Notes under the pieces: model-generated
The model's input: only the letters and a program-made list of their open reading frames with translations
What the model was told of the DNA's origin: nothing
Databases searched by the model: none
Shown: in pieces, positions 10,661 through 18,788 of the stretch
How the letters are laid out: each line of letters begins with the position of its first letter
Numbering within the stretch: position 1 is the first letter of the stretch
NCBI RefSeq assembly: GCF_022968135.1
Contig: NZ_JALJRA010000002.1
Location: 62,001 to 126,000 of the forward strand
From: Pseudorhizobium tarimense
GTDB taxonomy: Bacteria > Pseudomonadota > Alphaproteobacteria > Rhizobiales > Rhizobiaceae
Length of the DNA stretch: 64,000 bases
Direction of reading: 5' to 3'
Translations under genes and position numbers: made by a program

Positions 10661-12367
10661 ATGGCAGTATCTAACCCCACGCGGGAGGACTTCGCAGCCC
10701 TCCTCGAAGAATCCTTCGCACAGACCGATCTGGCCGAAGGCTATGTGACCAAGGGTCTGGTCACGGCAATCGAAAAGGACATGGCTGTTGTCGACGTCGG
10801 CCTCAAGGTCGAAGGTCGCATCGCGCTGAAGGAATTCGGCGTCAAGGGCAAGGACGGATCGCTGAAGGTCGGCGACGAAGTCGAAGTCTATGTCGAGCGC
10901 ATCGAAAACGCTCTCGGCGAAGCTGTTCTGTCGCGCGAGAAGGCTCGCCGCGAAGAAAGCTGGGTCAAGCTGGAAGCCAAGTTCGAAGCCGGCGAGCGCG
11001 TCGAAGGCATCATCTTCAACCAGGTCAAGGGTGGTTTCACCGTCGATCTGGATGGCGCCGTGGCCTTCCTGCCGCGTTCGCAGGTGGACATCCGTCCGAT
11101 CCGCGACGTCACCCCGCTGATGCACAACCCGCAGCCCTTCGAAATCCTCAAGATGGACAAGCGTCGCGGCAACATCGTTGTTTCGCGCCGTACGGTTCTC
11201 GAAGAGTCCCGTGCCGAGCAGCGTTCTGAAATCGTTCAGAACCTCGAAGAAGGCCAGGTTGTTGACGGCGTCGTCAAGAACATCACCGATTACGGTGCGT
11301 TCGTTGACCTCGGCGGCATCGACGGCCTGCTGCACGTCACCGACATGGCCTGGCGCCGCGTTAACCATCCGTCGGAAATCCTGTCCATCGGCCAGTCGGT
11401 CAAGGTTCAGATCATCCGAATCAACCAAGAAACCCACCGTATCTCGCTCGGCATGAAGCAGCTCGAGTCTGACCCTTGGGATGGCATCTCGGCCAAGTAC
11501 CCGATCGGCAAGAAGATCTCCGGTACGGTCACGAACATCACCGACTACGGTGCGTTCGTCGAGCTGGAGCCGGGCATTGAAGGCCTGATCCACATCTCGG
11601 AAATGTCCTGGACCAAGAAGAACGTTCACCCCGGCAAGATCCTGTCCACGACGCAGGATGTCGACGTTGTCGTTCTCGAAGTCGATCCGTCCAAGCGCCG
11701 TATCTCGCTCGGTCTCAAGCAGACGCTTGAGAACCCGTGGCAGGCATTCGCGTTCAGCCATCCGGCTGGCACGGAAGTCGAAGGCGAAGTCAAGAACAAG
11801 ACCGAGTTCGGCCTGTTCATCGGCCTCGAAGGCGATGTCGACGGCATGGTTCACCTCTCCGACCTCGACTGGAACCGTCCGGGTGAGCAGGTCATCGAAG
11901 AGTACAACAAGGGCGATATGGTCAAGGCCGTTGTTCTTGATGTGGACGTCGACAAGGAGCGCATCTCGCTTGGCATCAAGCAGCTCGGCAAGGATTCGGT
12001 CGGCGATGCCGCCGCTTCCGGCGAACTGCGCAAGAATGCCGTCGTCTCGTGCGAAGTCATCGGCGTCAACGATGGTGGCATTGAAGTGAAGCTCGTCAAC
12101 CACGACGACATCACCTCCTTCATCCGTCGTGCCGACCTGTCTCGCGATCGCGACGAACAGCGTCCGGAGCGCTTCTCCGTTGGTCAGGTTGTCGACGCTC
12201 GCGTCACCAACTTCTCCAAGAAGGACCGCAAGGTCATGCTGTCGATCAAGGCTCTCGAGATCGCAGAAGAGAAGGAAGCCGTCGCTCAGTTCGGTTCGTC
12301 CGACTCGGGTGCATCGCTCGGCGACATCCTGGGTGCGGCTCTCAAGAACCGCGGCAACAACGAGTAA
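10661..12367 (+). CDS. rpsA: 30S ribosomal protein S1
   Basis: A 568-residue RNA-binding protein of the small ribosomal subunit with six S1 (OB-fold) repeats. The last four are near-canonical, with repeated ITDYGAFV and RISLG(M/L)KQ. The start at 10661 follows AGGAGA by 4 bases and gives the standard N-terminus (MAVSNPTREDFAALLEESF). The frame is open upstream into the cmk-rpsA leader, but that part is not protein-like. Bases 10512-10660 form the leader; S1 is known to repress its own translation, and this leader is where it would act. A strong terminator follows. Confidence 0.97.
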   Translation: MAVSNPTREDFAALLEESFAQTDLAEGYVTKGLVTAIEKDMAVVDVGLKVEGRIALKEFGVKGKDGSLKVGDEVEVYVERIENALGEAVLSREKARREESWVKLEAKFEAGERVEGIIFNQVKGGFTVDLDGAVAFLPRSQVDIRPIRDVTPLMHNPQPFEILKMDKRRGNIVVSRRTVLEESRAEQRSEIVQNLEEGQVVDGVVKNITDYGAFVDLGGIDGLLHVTDMAWRRVNHPSEILSIGQSVKVQIIRINQETHRISLGMKQLESDPWDGISAKYPIGKKISGTVTNITDYGAFVELEPGIEGLIHISEMSWTKKNVHPGKILSTTQDVDVVVLEVDPSKRRISLGLKQTLENPWQAFAFSHPAGTEVEGEVKNKTEFGLFIGLEGDVDGMVHLSDLDWNRPGEQVIEEYNKGDMVKAVVLDVDVDKERISLGIKQLGKDSVGDAAASGELRKNAVVSCEVIGVNDGGIEVKLVNHDDITSFIRRADLSRDRDEQRPERFSVGQVVDARVTNFSKKDRKVMLSIKALEIAEEKEAVAQFGSSDSGASLGDILGAALKNRGNNE

Positions 12368-12385
12368 ACGCTGTTCCTCATGATC

Positions 12386-12419
12386 AAAGGCCGCCGGATG
12401 CAAGTCCGGCGGCCTTTTT
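12386..12419 (+). terminator. Rho-independent terminator of rpsA
   Basis: A 13-bp stem (AAAGGCCGCCGGA / TCCGGCGGCCTTT) with a 6-nt loop, ending in TTTTT, 18 bases past the rpsA stop. Confidence 0.93.
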
Positions 12420-12445
12420 CGTTGCCTGCAATCTGCTCAAGTGCG

Positions 12446-14071
12446 TCAGGTCAGATCGGCCATCCGGAAATAGAGGTCCTGGGCGTGGTCGGCGCGACCG
12501 TCATTGCTCCCGCCGACCGCGTCATCTTCGCCGTCACCGGACGGATGGTCGTCCTCTGCGCTCTGATTGTCCCCCTGCGCATCCTGATGCGAAGACCGGC
12601 CCCCGCCATCTTCATCGATGGCCGAGACACGTTCCACGTCCCGTTCCTCTTCCCGCGGCGGCTGTGGTGCCGGCGGATAGGTAACAAAGGCCTGGGCCAG
12701 ACCTTCCCGAGCAATCATCGGCGCCGCGGCAACGAAGGCGGCCGGGTCGGGAAGCACTTGTGCCGGCGCTGCCGCCACCTTGACCACGGCAGGTTGCGGC
12801 AGCGGTTGAAGTTCGCTTGTCTCCGTCGTACCCGCGGCGGCCGAACTCGGCGAGCTTGGAAGCGGCTGAGGCATGTCGAACCGTGATGTCGTCACCGATG
12901 CCTCGGTGCCAGACTGTACTGAACCAGCCTGCGGTGACGGCGAAAGAGGGGTGTTACCAGCGGCAGTCTGGATGGGTGCCTGTGGCGAAGCGCTGCCGGT
13001 GTTGCCGGACTGGAACAGGACCTGCTGCAGGAAGGCGTTCTTCGCGCCCTCCAGAACCCGCTGCGCCGCGCGCGCAAGGAGAGGGGCGTCAGGGGTTAAG
13101 GCAAGGGCCGCGGCGGAAGCATGGGCGAGGGCTTCGCCCGCGGCGGCCTTCCCATTTGCCTGCGCAACCGTGGGAGCCTGCGGCTCGGCTTGTCCCGCCT
13201 TGGCAGCGCCGTGCAGAATCTCCGGCAGGTCGACTTCTGCACTCGGACTGCTGTTGAAGAGCATATTTGAGCCGGCAGCGGCCTCTCTGCCCATGGTGGG
13301 CGGCGAACCTGTAACGGTCGAGGCGGCCACTGAGCGTGTCGCTGTGCTGTTCCCCGGAGCTTCGCTCTCGAAGTCAGGGGCAAGACTTGGCACGTCGATG
13401 CTCACCCTTGCCGGGACAGTGCTTGCTCCCGCCTTCGGTGCTGTCGCTGGTGCAGATGCCGGATTGGGGCTAGTAGTGGGGGAGGTGGGAGACGGCTGGC
13501 GCGTCGGCCCCGCCGGGCTCGCAACAACGTCAGGACGGCTCGTCGGGGTTGGCGTGAGCGCGGCTTCCGAGCCATCATTCTGGCGATAGGAGGTGACCAC
13601 GGCACGCGCCGCCAGATCCCTGTCCTTCACCTGCGCCATTTCGAGCTGCGCACTGAGACGTGCGGCTTCGGGACCCAACGGGTTGTTGAGAACGTCGATG
13701 AGCACGCGCAACGTGACGCCTCGCAAGAGTTGTGTGAGGTTCTGCTCCAGCAGTGCGCGTTGCGAAGGACTGAGCGACTTCAGCGCATCCGAAAGACGAT
13801 GCGCGTAGTCGAGCAGGCTCTCACCTTCCCGCCGGCTGATCTTCAGCAAGCTGCCGATCGTGTCGGCGAAAGCTGACAGACCTTGAGCGAGGTTGAGCTG
13901 GGTGGACAACGAAAGGATGTCGACGCGTCCGCCGCTGAGGAGGTTGGGGGGCAGGGTAGCAGTACCGGTGCCATCGCCTGGGGCGCCACTTGCCGGTGGA
14001 CGTATGAGCGACCGTGTGGCGGTCTGGTAATCAACGGAGGCGCTCAAGGCAGCGCCGAGAGGCGGCAGCAT
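12446..14071 (-). CDS. Hypothetical protein, Pro/Ala/Thr-rich with N-terminal helical domain
   Basis: A 541-residue protein that I do not recognise. Residues 1-165 are folded-looking and helical; the stretch LLRGVTLRVLIDVLNNPLG followed by EAARLSAQLE resembles a segment of the next gene's product. Residues 170-480 are low-complexity (Pro, Ala, Ser, Thr, Gln) and probably disordered. The C-terminus is acidic and charged. There is no signal peptide or membrane helix. The start at 14071 follows GGGAGC by 6 bases. Overall shape (conserved ends, long disordered centre) is like hook-length-control or scaffold proteins, but no motif proves this. Confidence 0.65.
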   Translation of the reverse strand: MLPPLGAALSASVDYQTATRSLIRPPASGAPGDGTGTATLPPNLLSGGRVDILSLSTQLNLAQGLSAFADTIGSLLKISRREGESLLDYAHRLSDALKSLSPSQRALLEQNLTQLLRGVTLRVLIDVLNNPLGPEAARLSAQLEMAQVKDRDLAARAVVTSYRQNDGSEAALTPTPTSRPDVVASPAGPTRQPSPTSPTTSPNPASAPATAPKAGASTVPARVSIDVPSLAPDFESEAPGNSTATRSVAASTVTGSPPTMGREAAAGSNMLFNSSPSAEVDLPEILHGAAKAGQAEPQAPTVAQANGKAAAGEALAHASAAALALTPDAPLLARAAQRVLEGAKNAFLQQVLFQSGNTGSASPQAPIQTAAGNTPLSPSPQAGSVQSGTEASVTTSRFDMPQPLPSSPSSAAAGTTETSELQPLPQPAVVKVAAAPAQVLPDPAAFVAAAPMIAREGLAQAFVTYPPAPQPPREEERDVERVSAIDEDGGGRSSHQDAQGDNQSAEDDHPSGDGEDDAVGGSNDGRADHAQDLYFRMADLT

Positions 14072-14271
14072 GATCTGCTCCCTGGTTGTCTTCGCGTTGG
14101 CAAGACAGATCGGCTACAGCGGTAAAAGATGTTGTTGCAGCGTTCGGCGCTGCGGCCGCGACGCCTCATGGCGTCACCCATGCCGATTGATTGGCTAGAA
14201 TGGCACGAGGTTCGTTAACAACTCGCTAACGTCGTGAAGGGACGGATAGGCTCACCGCCGGATAGGCTTAG

Positions 14272-15303
14272 CTAAGCCGCGAGCTTCTCTTTCAGCAGCT
14301 CGTAGAGACCGATCTCGTCCACGGTGATCGGCAGCACCTCAGGCAGGACTTCCGTTGCCGCTTCTGCCGCCATCTCCTCAATTGCCTGAGCATTCACTTC
14401 GTTCAGTTCTTCCGGTTCCCCGGAGGGAACGTCGGTGGCAGGCGCTTCCGCGACGTCGTTGCTCAACGCGACATCGGTGTCGCTATCGACCGACTTCGCC
14501 TGCTCCACCGTGGCGCCCAGAAGCAGGACCATGTCAGCATCGGACGGACCTGGTTCGGCTTCCGTCTTGCCGGCCCCGTCGCCCTTGATGGCATTGTCAT
14601 TATGGGCTGCAACCGCTTCCTGGATGTCCTGGACGTCTTCGAGCTTCTCAGCTGCCTCCAGTGCCTGGATATCCTCCTGCCGCTCGGCGCGCGCCTCGGC
14701 ATCCTCCACCCGCGTCGGATCGTATCCCTGCGGCCCGAGCTTCAGCTCTTCGAGTGTCTTCGGATCCGCGACGTCTTCCAGACGCTGCAGGACTCGATCG
14801 ACATCGAAGCTTCCCTGTCCGCCATTTGCGATTTTCGCCAGGCCGTCCATCAGGCGGGTGTTGTCGTCGCCATAGGGGTTCTTGATTGCGGCAATCACGG
14901 TCGCGAGCGTCACGCCCGCCTCGGTCAGCCCAAGATCCTTCTCAAGCTTTGCCACTTCCGTTGGATCAAGCTCCTTGACAGCGTCCTCGATCGCCTTGCC
15001 GAGGGAGTAGTTGGAGCGTTCTTCGTCGAGATCGATGCCGAGCCTGGCGGCCAGCCGCTCGGTCAGCTGCATCTTCAGCTCGTTGGGGTCGACCCTGTTG
15101 ACGCTGAACAAGGCCTCGGCGATCTTCTCCTTCGCCCGCCTGGCCTCCAGGCTGGCGCTAATGCGCGCCTCGACGAGAGGGTCCTTCTTCTCGCCGGTGG
15201 CCTCTTCCTCGTTCTGCTTGCGCCATTCCTCCATGCTGTCGAGCGTCGACTGCATAAGGTTGGTTGCTGCCAGCCCGAAGGCTGCATCTGTCGGTAGAAG
15301 CAT
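14272..15303 (-). CDS. Hypothetical protein, acidic, helical
   Basis: A 343-residue acidic protein, largely helical, with no signal peptide, membrane helix or known catalytic motif. Residues about 100-165 contain AIEDAVKELDPTEVAKLEKD and GVTLATVIAAIKNPYG, which align without large gaps to the helical domain of the gene at 12446-14071. The two therefore look like paralogues in tandem. It is followed by a 200-base gap with no other gene visible. Its role is unknown; its reading frame and coding bias look genuine. Confidence 0.65.
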   Translation of the reverse strand: MLLPTDAAFGLAATNLMQSTLDSMEEWRKQNEEEATGEKKDPLVEARISASLEARRAKEKIAEALFSVNRVDPNELKMQLTERLAARLGIDLDEERSNYSLGKAIEDAVKELDPTEVAKLEKDLGLTEAGVTLATVIAAIKNPYGDDNTRLMDGLAKIANGGQGSFDVDRVLQRLEDVADPKTLEELKLGPQGYDPTRVEDAEARAERQEDIQALEAAEKLEDVQDIQEAVAAHNDNAIKGDGAGKTEAEPGPSDADMVLLLGATVEQAKSVDSDTDVALSNDVAEAPATDVPSGEPEELNEVNAQAIEEMAAEAATEVLPEVLPITVDEIGLYELLKEKLAA

Positions 15304-15388
15304 GATCCCGCACCCCAGACATTTGGCTGTAGCTTAGGGCCGCAGATTTAACGGCATGTTAAACTACGGTGCCGGGATCTGGTGCCGT

Positions 15389-16015
15389 TCAGCTGTGGGC
15401 GAAGATGTCGGTTTCTTCCCAGCCGAGGAGGTCGAGCTTGGCGCGCGAGGGCAGGAACTCGAAACATGCAATCGCCAGTTCCATCCGGCCATCGCGGTTG
15501 AGACGCTCCGTCAGCTTCTGTGCCAAGGCGTGCAGGTGCAGCACGTCGGAGGCGGCGTATTCGAGCTGCGCCGGCGAAAGAACCTCGGCTGCCCAGTCGG
15601 ACTGCTGCTGCGCCTTGGACACGTCGATCTCGAGCAGTTCCTTGAGATTGTCTTTGAGGCCGTGACGATCGGTATAGGTTCGTGTCAGTCGTGAGGCGAT
15701 CTTGGTGCAGAAGACGGGCGTGGTGGTGATGCCGAAGGTATGGAAGAGGACGGCGATATCGAAGCGGCCGTAGTGAAAGATCTTCCGGCGGGCCGGGTCT
15801 GCCAGAAGCGCCACAAGATTTGGCGCCTCCTTCTGTCCTGCCGAGATGCGAACGACATCCGCCGTGCCGTCGCCCGGCGAAAGCTGCACCACACACAGCC
15901 GGTCGCGGCGCGGCACGAGCCCCAAGGTCTCGGTGTCGATTGCGATGTCGCCCGTATAGCGCGCGGCGTCAGCTGCGGAAATGTCACCTTCGTGGTAGCG
16001 GATACTGCTCATCAT
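15389..16015 (-). CDS. rnd: Ribonuclease D-like 3'-5' exonuclease
   Basis: A 208-residue DEDDy exonuclease. All signature sites are visible: DTE (residues 27-29), the HYGRFDIAVL segment and YAASD near residue 160. The protein holds only the exonuclease domain; the HRDC domains of full-length RNase D (about 380 residues) are missing, as in the short RNase D proteins common in rhizobia. It probably trims the 3' ends of structured RNAs such as tRNA precursors. A second ATG directly follows the first. It is divergent from the small RNA at 16.2 kb. Confidence 0.88.
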   Translation of the reverse strand: MMSSIRYHEGDISAADAARYTGDIAIDTETLGLVPRRDRLCVVQLSPGDGTADVVRISAGQKEAPNLVALLADPARRKIFHYGRFDIAVLFHTFGITTTPVFCTKIASRLTRTYTDRHGLKDNLKELLEIDVSKAQQQSDWAAEVLSPAQLEYAASDVLHLHALAQKLTERLNRDGRMELAIACFEFLPSRAKLDLLGWEETDIFAHS

Positions 16016-16147
16016 TGGCCTCTATGTTGGTGGGGAGGCAATGCCACATCGGTCGGGCTGCGGCAAGCGGAGGGGGCTCATGGCTCCCGCGAGGGATGAC
16101 ATAGATGAAGCTTTGCATCCAGTGCATTGCTGCGTTGCAGCAGAGCT

Positions 16148-16177
16148 CTTGGCAAGGCATCCGGCGCGGCATATATG
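16148..16177 (+). promoter_or_regulatory. Promoter of the αr14-like small RNA
   Basis: A housekeeping-sigma promoter: -35 CTTGGC (16148-16153), 18-bp spacer, -10 TATATG (16172-16177). It points at a start near 16184, just before the first hairpin. Rhizobial trans-acting sRNA genes carry promoters of this form. Confidence 0.65.
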
Positions 16178-16183
16178 TCTGTC

Positions 16184-16302
16184 CATCGAAGCGACGCACT
16201 CCTCCTCCCAGCGTCGTTAGATACGGATCGGCAATCTCCTCCTCCTCCCAATTGCCGATCAAGTTTAAAGCCCGACGCACCTCCTCCCGCGTCGGGCTTT
16301 TT
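16184..16302 (+). ncRNA. αr14-family (NfeR1-like) small RNA
   Basis: Three consecutive hairpins each display the identical 9-mer CCTCCTCCC in the loop (16201-16209, 16241-16249, 16280-16288). Stems are CGACGC/GCGTCG, a perfect 10-bp GATCGGCAAT/ATTGCCGATC, and a 12-bp AAAGCCCGACGC/GCGTCGGGCTTT that ends in a T-run and is the terminator. CU-rich anti-Shine-Dalgarno loops in three stem-loops define the αr14 family (Sinorhizobium NfeR1/Smr14C) and related 'cuckoo' RNAs. Such RNAs base-pair with ribosome-binding sites of many mRNAs, often of transporters. The transcript would be about 120 nt; the 5' end is inferred from the promoter. Confidence 0.85.
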
Positions 16303-16339
16303 CCTTTTCTGGGCCTCTCTTGATCGGCGCGGTGCCTGC

Positions 16340-17330
16340 TTATGCCCGCTTGAGAGCCTCGATCTCCTTCATCAATTCATTGTCGACCGAGAGTCCATCT
16401 TCCAACGCCCGTCTCCGGCTTGTCTGGCCCCGGCGGCCGGGCAGCCGAACGCCCTCCTCGCTCGTCATCTCCCGTGCAAGCTCGGCGACACGATCAGCGG
16501 CGTTGCCGGCTCCCGGATCGATCGCGATGATCACCTGGCCCACGGCGGGTGGCGCGCCTTCAGCCTCGAAGAAGGACGAGGCTTCATAGGAGAAGTTCGC
16601 GCCCGTCAGTCCTGCCGCCATCACTTCCACCATGAGCGCAAGCGCAGCACCCTTGGCGCCCCCCGAGGGGGACAGCACGCCCTTCAGCGCGGCAGCCGGA
16701 TCGGTTGTGGGATTGCCTTCCAAGTCGAACGCCCAGCCTTCCGGAATGCGTTCGCCTCGTTGCTGCGCCGCCACGATCTTGCCGGCGGCAACGGTGGAAA
16801 GGGCCAGGTCGATCACGAGGGGATCCTCACCTGCCACGGGTGCGGCAAAGGCGATCGGATTGGTTCCGAAGATGCGCCTCCGGCCGCCCCAGGGTGCCAT
16901 AGAGGCAGGTGCGTTGGCGACCATGATTGCCATCAAACCCGCGTTCAGCCAGACGTTCAACGGCAAGCCCTGCAACGCCGGCATGATGCGAACGGCCGAT
17001 GGTCGCTATCGCGATGCCTTGCGTGCGTGCAACTTCCGGAAGGGTGGAGACGGCAAGATCGATAGCGGGGTAGGCAAAGCCAAATGCTGCGTCGATCTCC
17101 ACAACAGCCGGACGCCGATGCGAGGCGGAAGGAATGGCGCGTCCATCGACCTTGCCACTGCGAAGCTGACCCACATATGGCACCACGCGCCTCAGCCCGT
17201 GGCCATACTGGCCTGCCGCCTCAGCCTGGACGAGGGCACGGGATACAGAGGCGGCAGCGATAGAGCCTGTTCCATTCTCCTCGAAAATCTCGCGAACAAG
17301 AGTTTCGACATCAGAAAGAGGCATTGGCAT
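16340..17330 (-). pseudogene. Ldh2-type malate/lactate dehydrogenase, frameshifted
   Basis: Two overlapping frames together make one protein of the Ldh2/MdhC/AllD/DpkA family of NAD(P)-dependent oxidoreductases. The upstream frame (from 17330) carries the N-terminal domain with the catalytic GRSHHAGVAG. The downstream frame (to 16340) continues with LMAIMVANAPASMAPWGG, FGTNPIAFA and the C-terminal domain. The join is at 16935-16940, where a run of AAACCC (GGGTTT on the coding strand) has one base too many. Either the gene is broken or the assembly has a homopolymer error. The intact protein would have about 330 residues, normal for the family. The substrate (malate, ureidoglycolate, cyclic imino acid) cannot be decided. 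Confidence 0.8.
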
Positions 17331-17397
17331 GGGCAGAAATCCGGTGAGAGGCGCGGCTTTCGCTATCCCTTACAAAGTTCGGGACCGAACCCCAAGA

Positions 17398-18309
17398 CTA
17401 TTCGCACCTCAGCCCCTGAACCAGATAGCTGGGAACGCCTGATGGCGGCGCAGGTATTGGCGAGGCGCGGCGAACGGCCGAGACGATGTAATCGTCGATC
17501 GCAGAATTGCCGGAGGAGCGCGACAGGGAGACATCGGTGATATTGCCGCTGCCGTCGAAGCTGAAGCGTACCGCTGCCGTGCCGGTGTCGTTGCCGGGGC
17601 AGCGACGGGCATTGCGGGCGATCTTTGCCTGGACCCTGGACTTCCACTTCGCAGGTGACACCGAAGGGCGGGAAGAGCCGGCGGTGGTCTGGCTGGCAGC
17701 CGTTCGCTCCGACTGCTTTGCCTGGAGCTTTGCCGCCTGAGACGCCTTGGATGCCTGCGGCTGCTTGCGAACCTGTTTCGGCGGCGGCTTCTTGGGCTCC
17801 GGTGGCGGTGGCGGTCGGCTGACTGGCAGAGGCACTTCGACGTTTTCGAGGGCTGCGATCATCTGCTGTTCGAGCGGATTGACCTCTTCCACCGGTTCAG
17901 GTTCCGGCGGGGGCTCGGGAATGGTCTCGGTGATCTCTGGTTCCGGCTGCTCGATGGGCTCGGGCTCGGGTTCGACCACGTCTTCCGGCGGTGGTGGCTC
18001 CACGGGCTCAGGCAGAATCTCCGGTGGCGGCTCCTCGACCGATTCCAGTTGGCGGCTTGCGATCTCCGGCGCATCGACCTCTTCGGTCGAGACTTGATCC
18101 TCTTCCGTGTTGACCGCCTCCGGCTCCGCTGCAAGCTCGATCATGATCGCGGCCGGCGGCCCGTCATCGGCGGCGGGTGCCGGTTCCTGCCGCAAGAGAA
18201 CGGCGGCCGCGGCGATATGCGCCGTCAGAACCACGACGCCTGCTGTCGACCAGAGCGCAAGCTCCGCAAGCCGCCCGGTTCGGCCGGGCCGGGCGAGGGC
18301 TCCGCTCAT
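17398..18309 (-). CDS. tonB: TonB family energy transducer
   Basis: A 303-residue protein with a single N-terminal membrane anchor (about residues 17-40), a long Pro/Glu-rich periplasmic spacer (residues 45-180) and a C-terminal TonB domain. That domain includes a VRFSFDGSGNITDVSLSRSS strand. It links the proton-driven ExbB-ExbD motor to outer-membrane siderophore, haem or cobalamin receptors. Its ATG overlaps the exbD stop (ATGA), so it is the third gene of exbB-exbD-tonB. Iron regulation is indicated by the operator at 20055. Confidence 0.92.
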   Translation of the reverse strand: MSGALARPGRTGRLAELALWSTAGVVVLTAHIAAAAVLLRQEPAPAADDGPPAAIMIELAAEPEAVNTEEDQVSTEEVDAPEIASRQLESVEEPPPEILPEPVEPPPPEDVVEPEPEPIEQPEPEITETIPEPPPEPEPVEEVNPLEQQMIAALENVEVPLPVSRPPPPPEPKKPPPKQVRKQPQASKASQAAKLQAKQSERTAASQTTAGSSRPSVSPAKWKSRVQAKIARNARRCPGNDTGTAAVRFSFDGSGNITDVSLSRSSGNSAIDDYIVSAVRRASPIPAPPSGVPSYLVQGLRCE

Positions 18310-18785
18310 GGTGCCGCTCCGCTTGCTGGAGCCGATGGTGTGGCTTGCTGCTCTTGGCTCGCTGCCGGGAGCGTCTCGAGCCCGACCAGGGCGATCTTGA
18401 GATAGCCGGCATCGCGCAGAAGGTTCATCACCTCCATGAACTGCCCGTATTCGATCGCCTTGTCGGCGCGCAGGAAGATGCGGGTGTCCTTGTCGCCCTG
18501 GGTCACGCGTTCCAGGGCTGCCGCCAGTTGCTCGCGCTGCACCGGATCATTGCCGAGATTGAGGCCGAGATCCTCCTTGACGGTCAGGTAGAGCGGCTCG
18601 TCGGGTCGTTGTGCAGGCTGCGCGGAAGAGGCGGGAAGGTCGACATTCACGTCGACCGTCGCAAGAGGCGCCGCCACCATGAAGATGATCAGCAGCACCA
18701 GCATCACGTCGATGAAGGGCGTGACATTGATCTCGTGGTTTTCGGAAAGCTCGTCACCGTGGTTTTCGCGAATACCGCCGGCCAT
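18306..18785 (-). CDS. exbD: Biopolymer transport protein ExbD
   Basis: A 159-residue inner-membrane protein of the TonB motor. The one membrane helix follows HEINVTPFIDVMLVLLIIFM and contains the essential proton-path aspartate (in PFIDVML). A periplasmic domain of about 100 residues follows. It starts three bases after the exbB stop and its own stop overlaps the tonB start. Confidence 0.95.
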   Translation of the reverse strand: MAGGIRENHGDELSENHEINVTPFIDVMLVLLIIFMVAAPLATVDVNVDLPASSAQPAQRPDEPLYLTVKEDLGLNLGNDPVQREQLAAALERVTQGDKDTRIFLRADKAIEYGQFMEVMNLLRDAGYLKIALVGLETLPAASQEQQATPSAPASGAAP

Positions 18786-18788
18786 GGC

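Noticed and set aside
12380..12886. Plus-strand frames over the 12.4-14.1 kb hypothetical gene
   Set aside because: They begin inside the rpsA terminator and are Arg/Pro-rich shadows of the minus-strand gene.
16181..16302. CRISPR-like reading of the repeated CCTCCTCCC motif
   Set aside because: The repeats are 9 bases long and lie in the loops of different hairpins, without uniform spacers or cas genes.
16105..16323. Coding frame over the small RNA region
   Set aside because: Three stem-loops, a promoter and a terminator explain the sequence better; the frame has no ribosome site.
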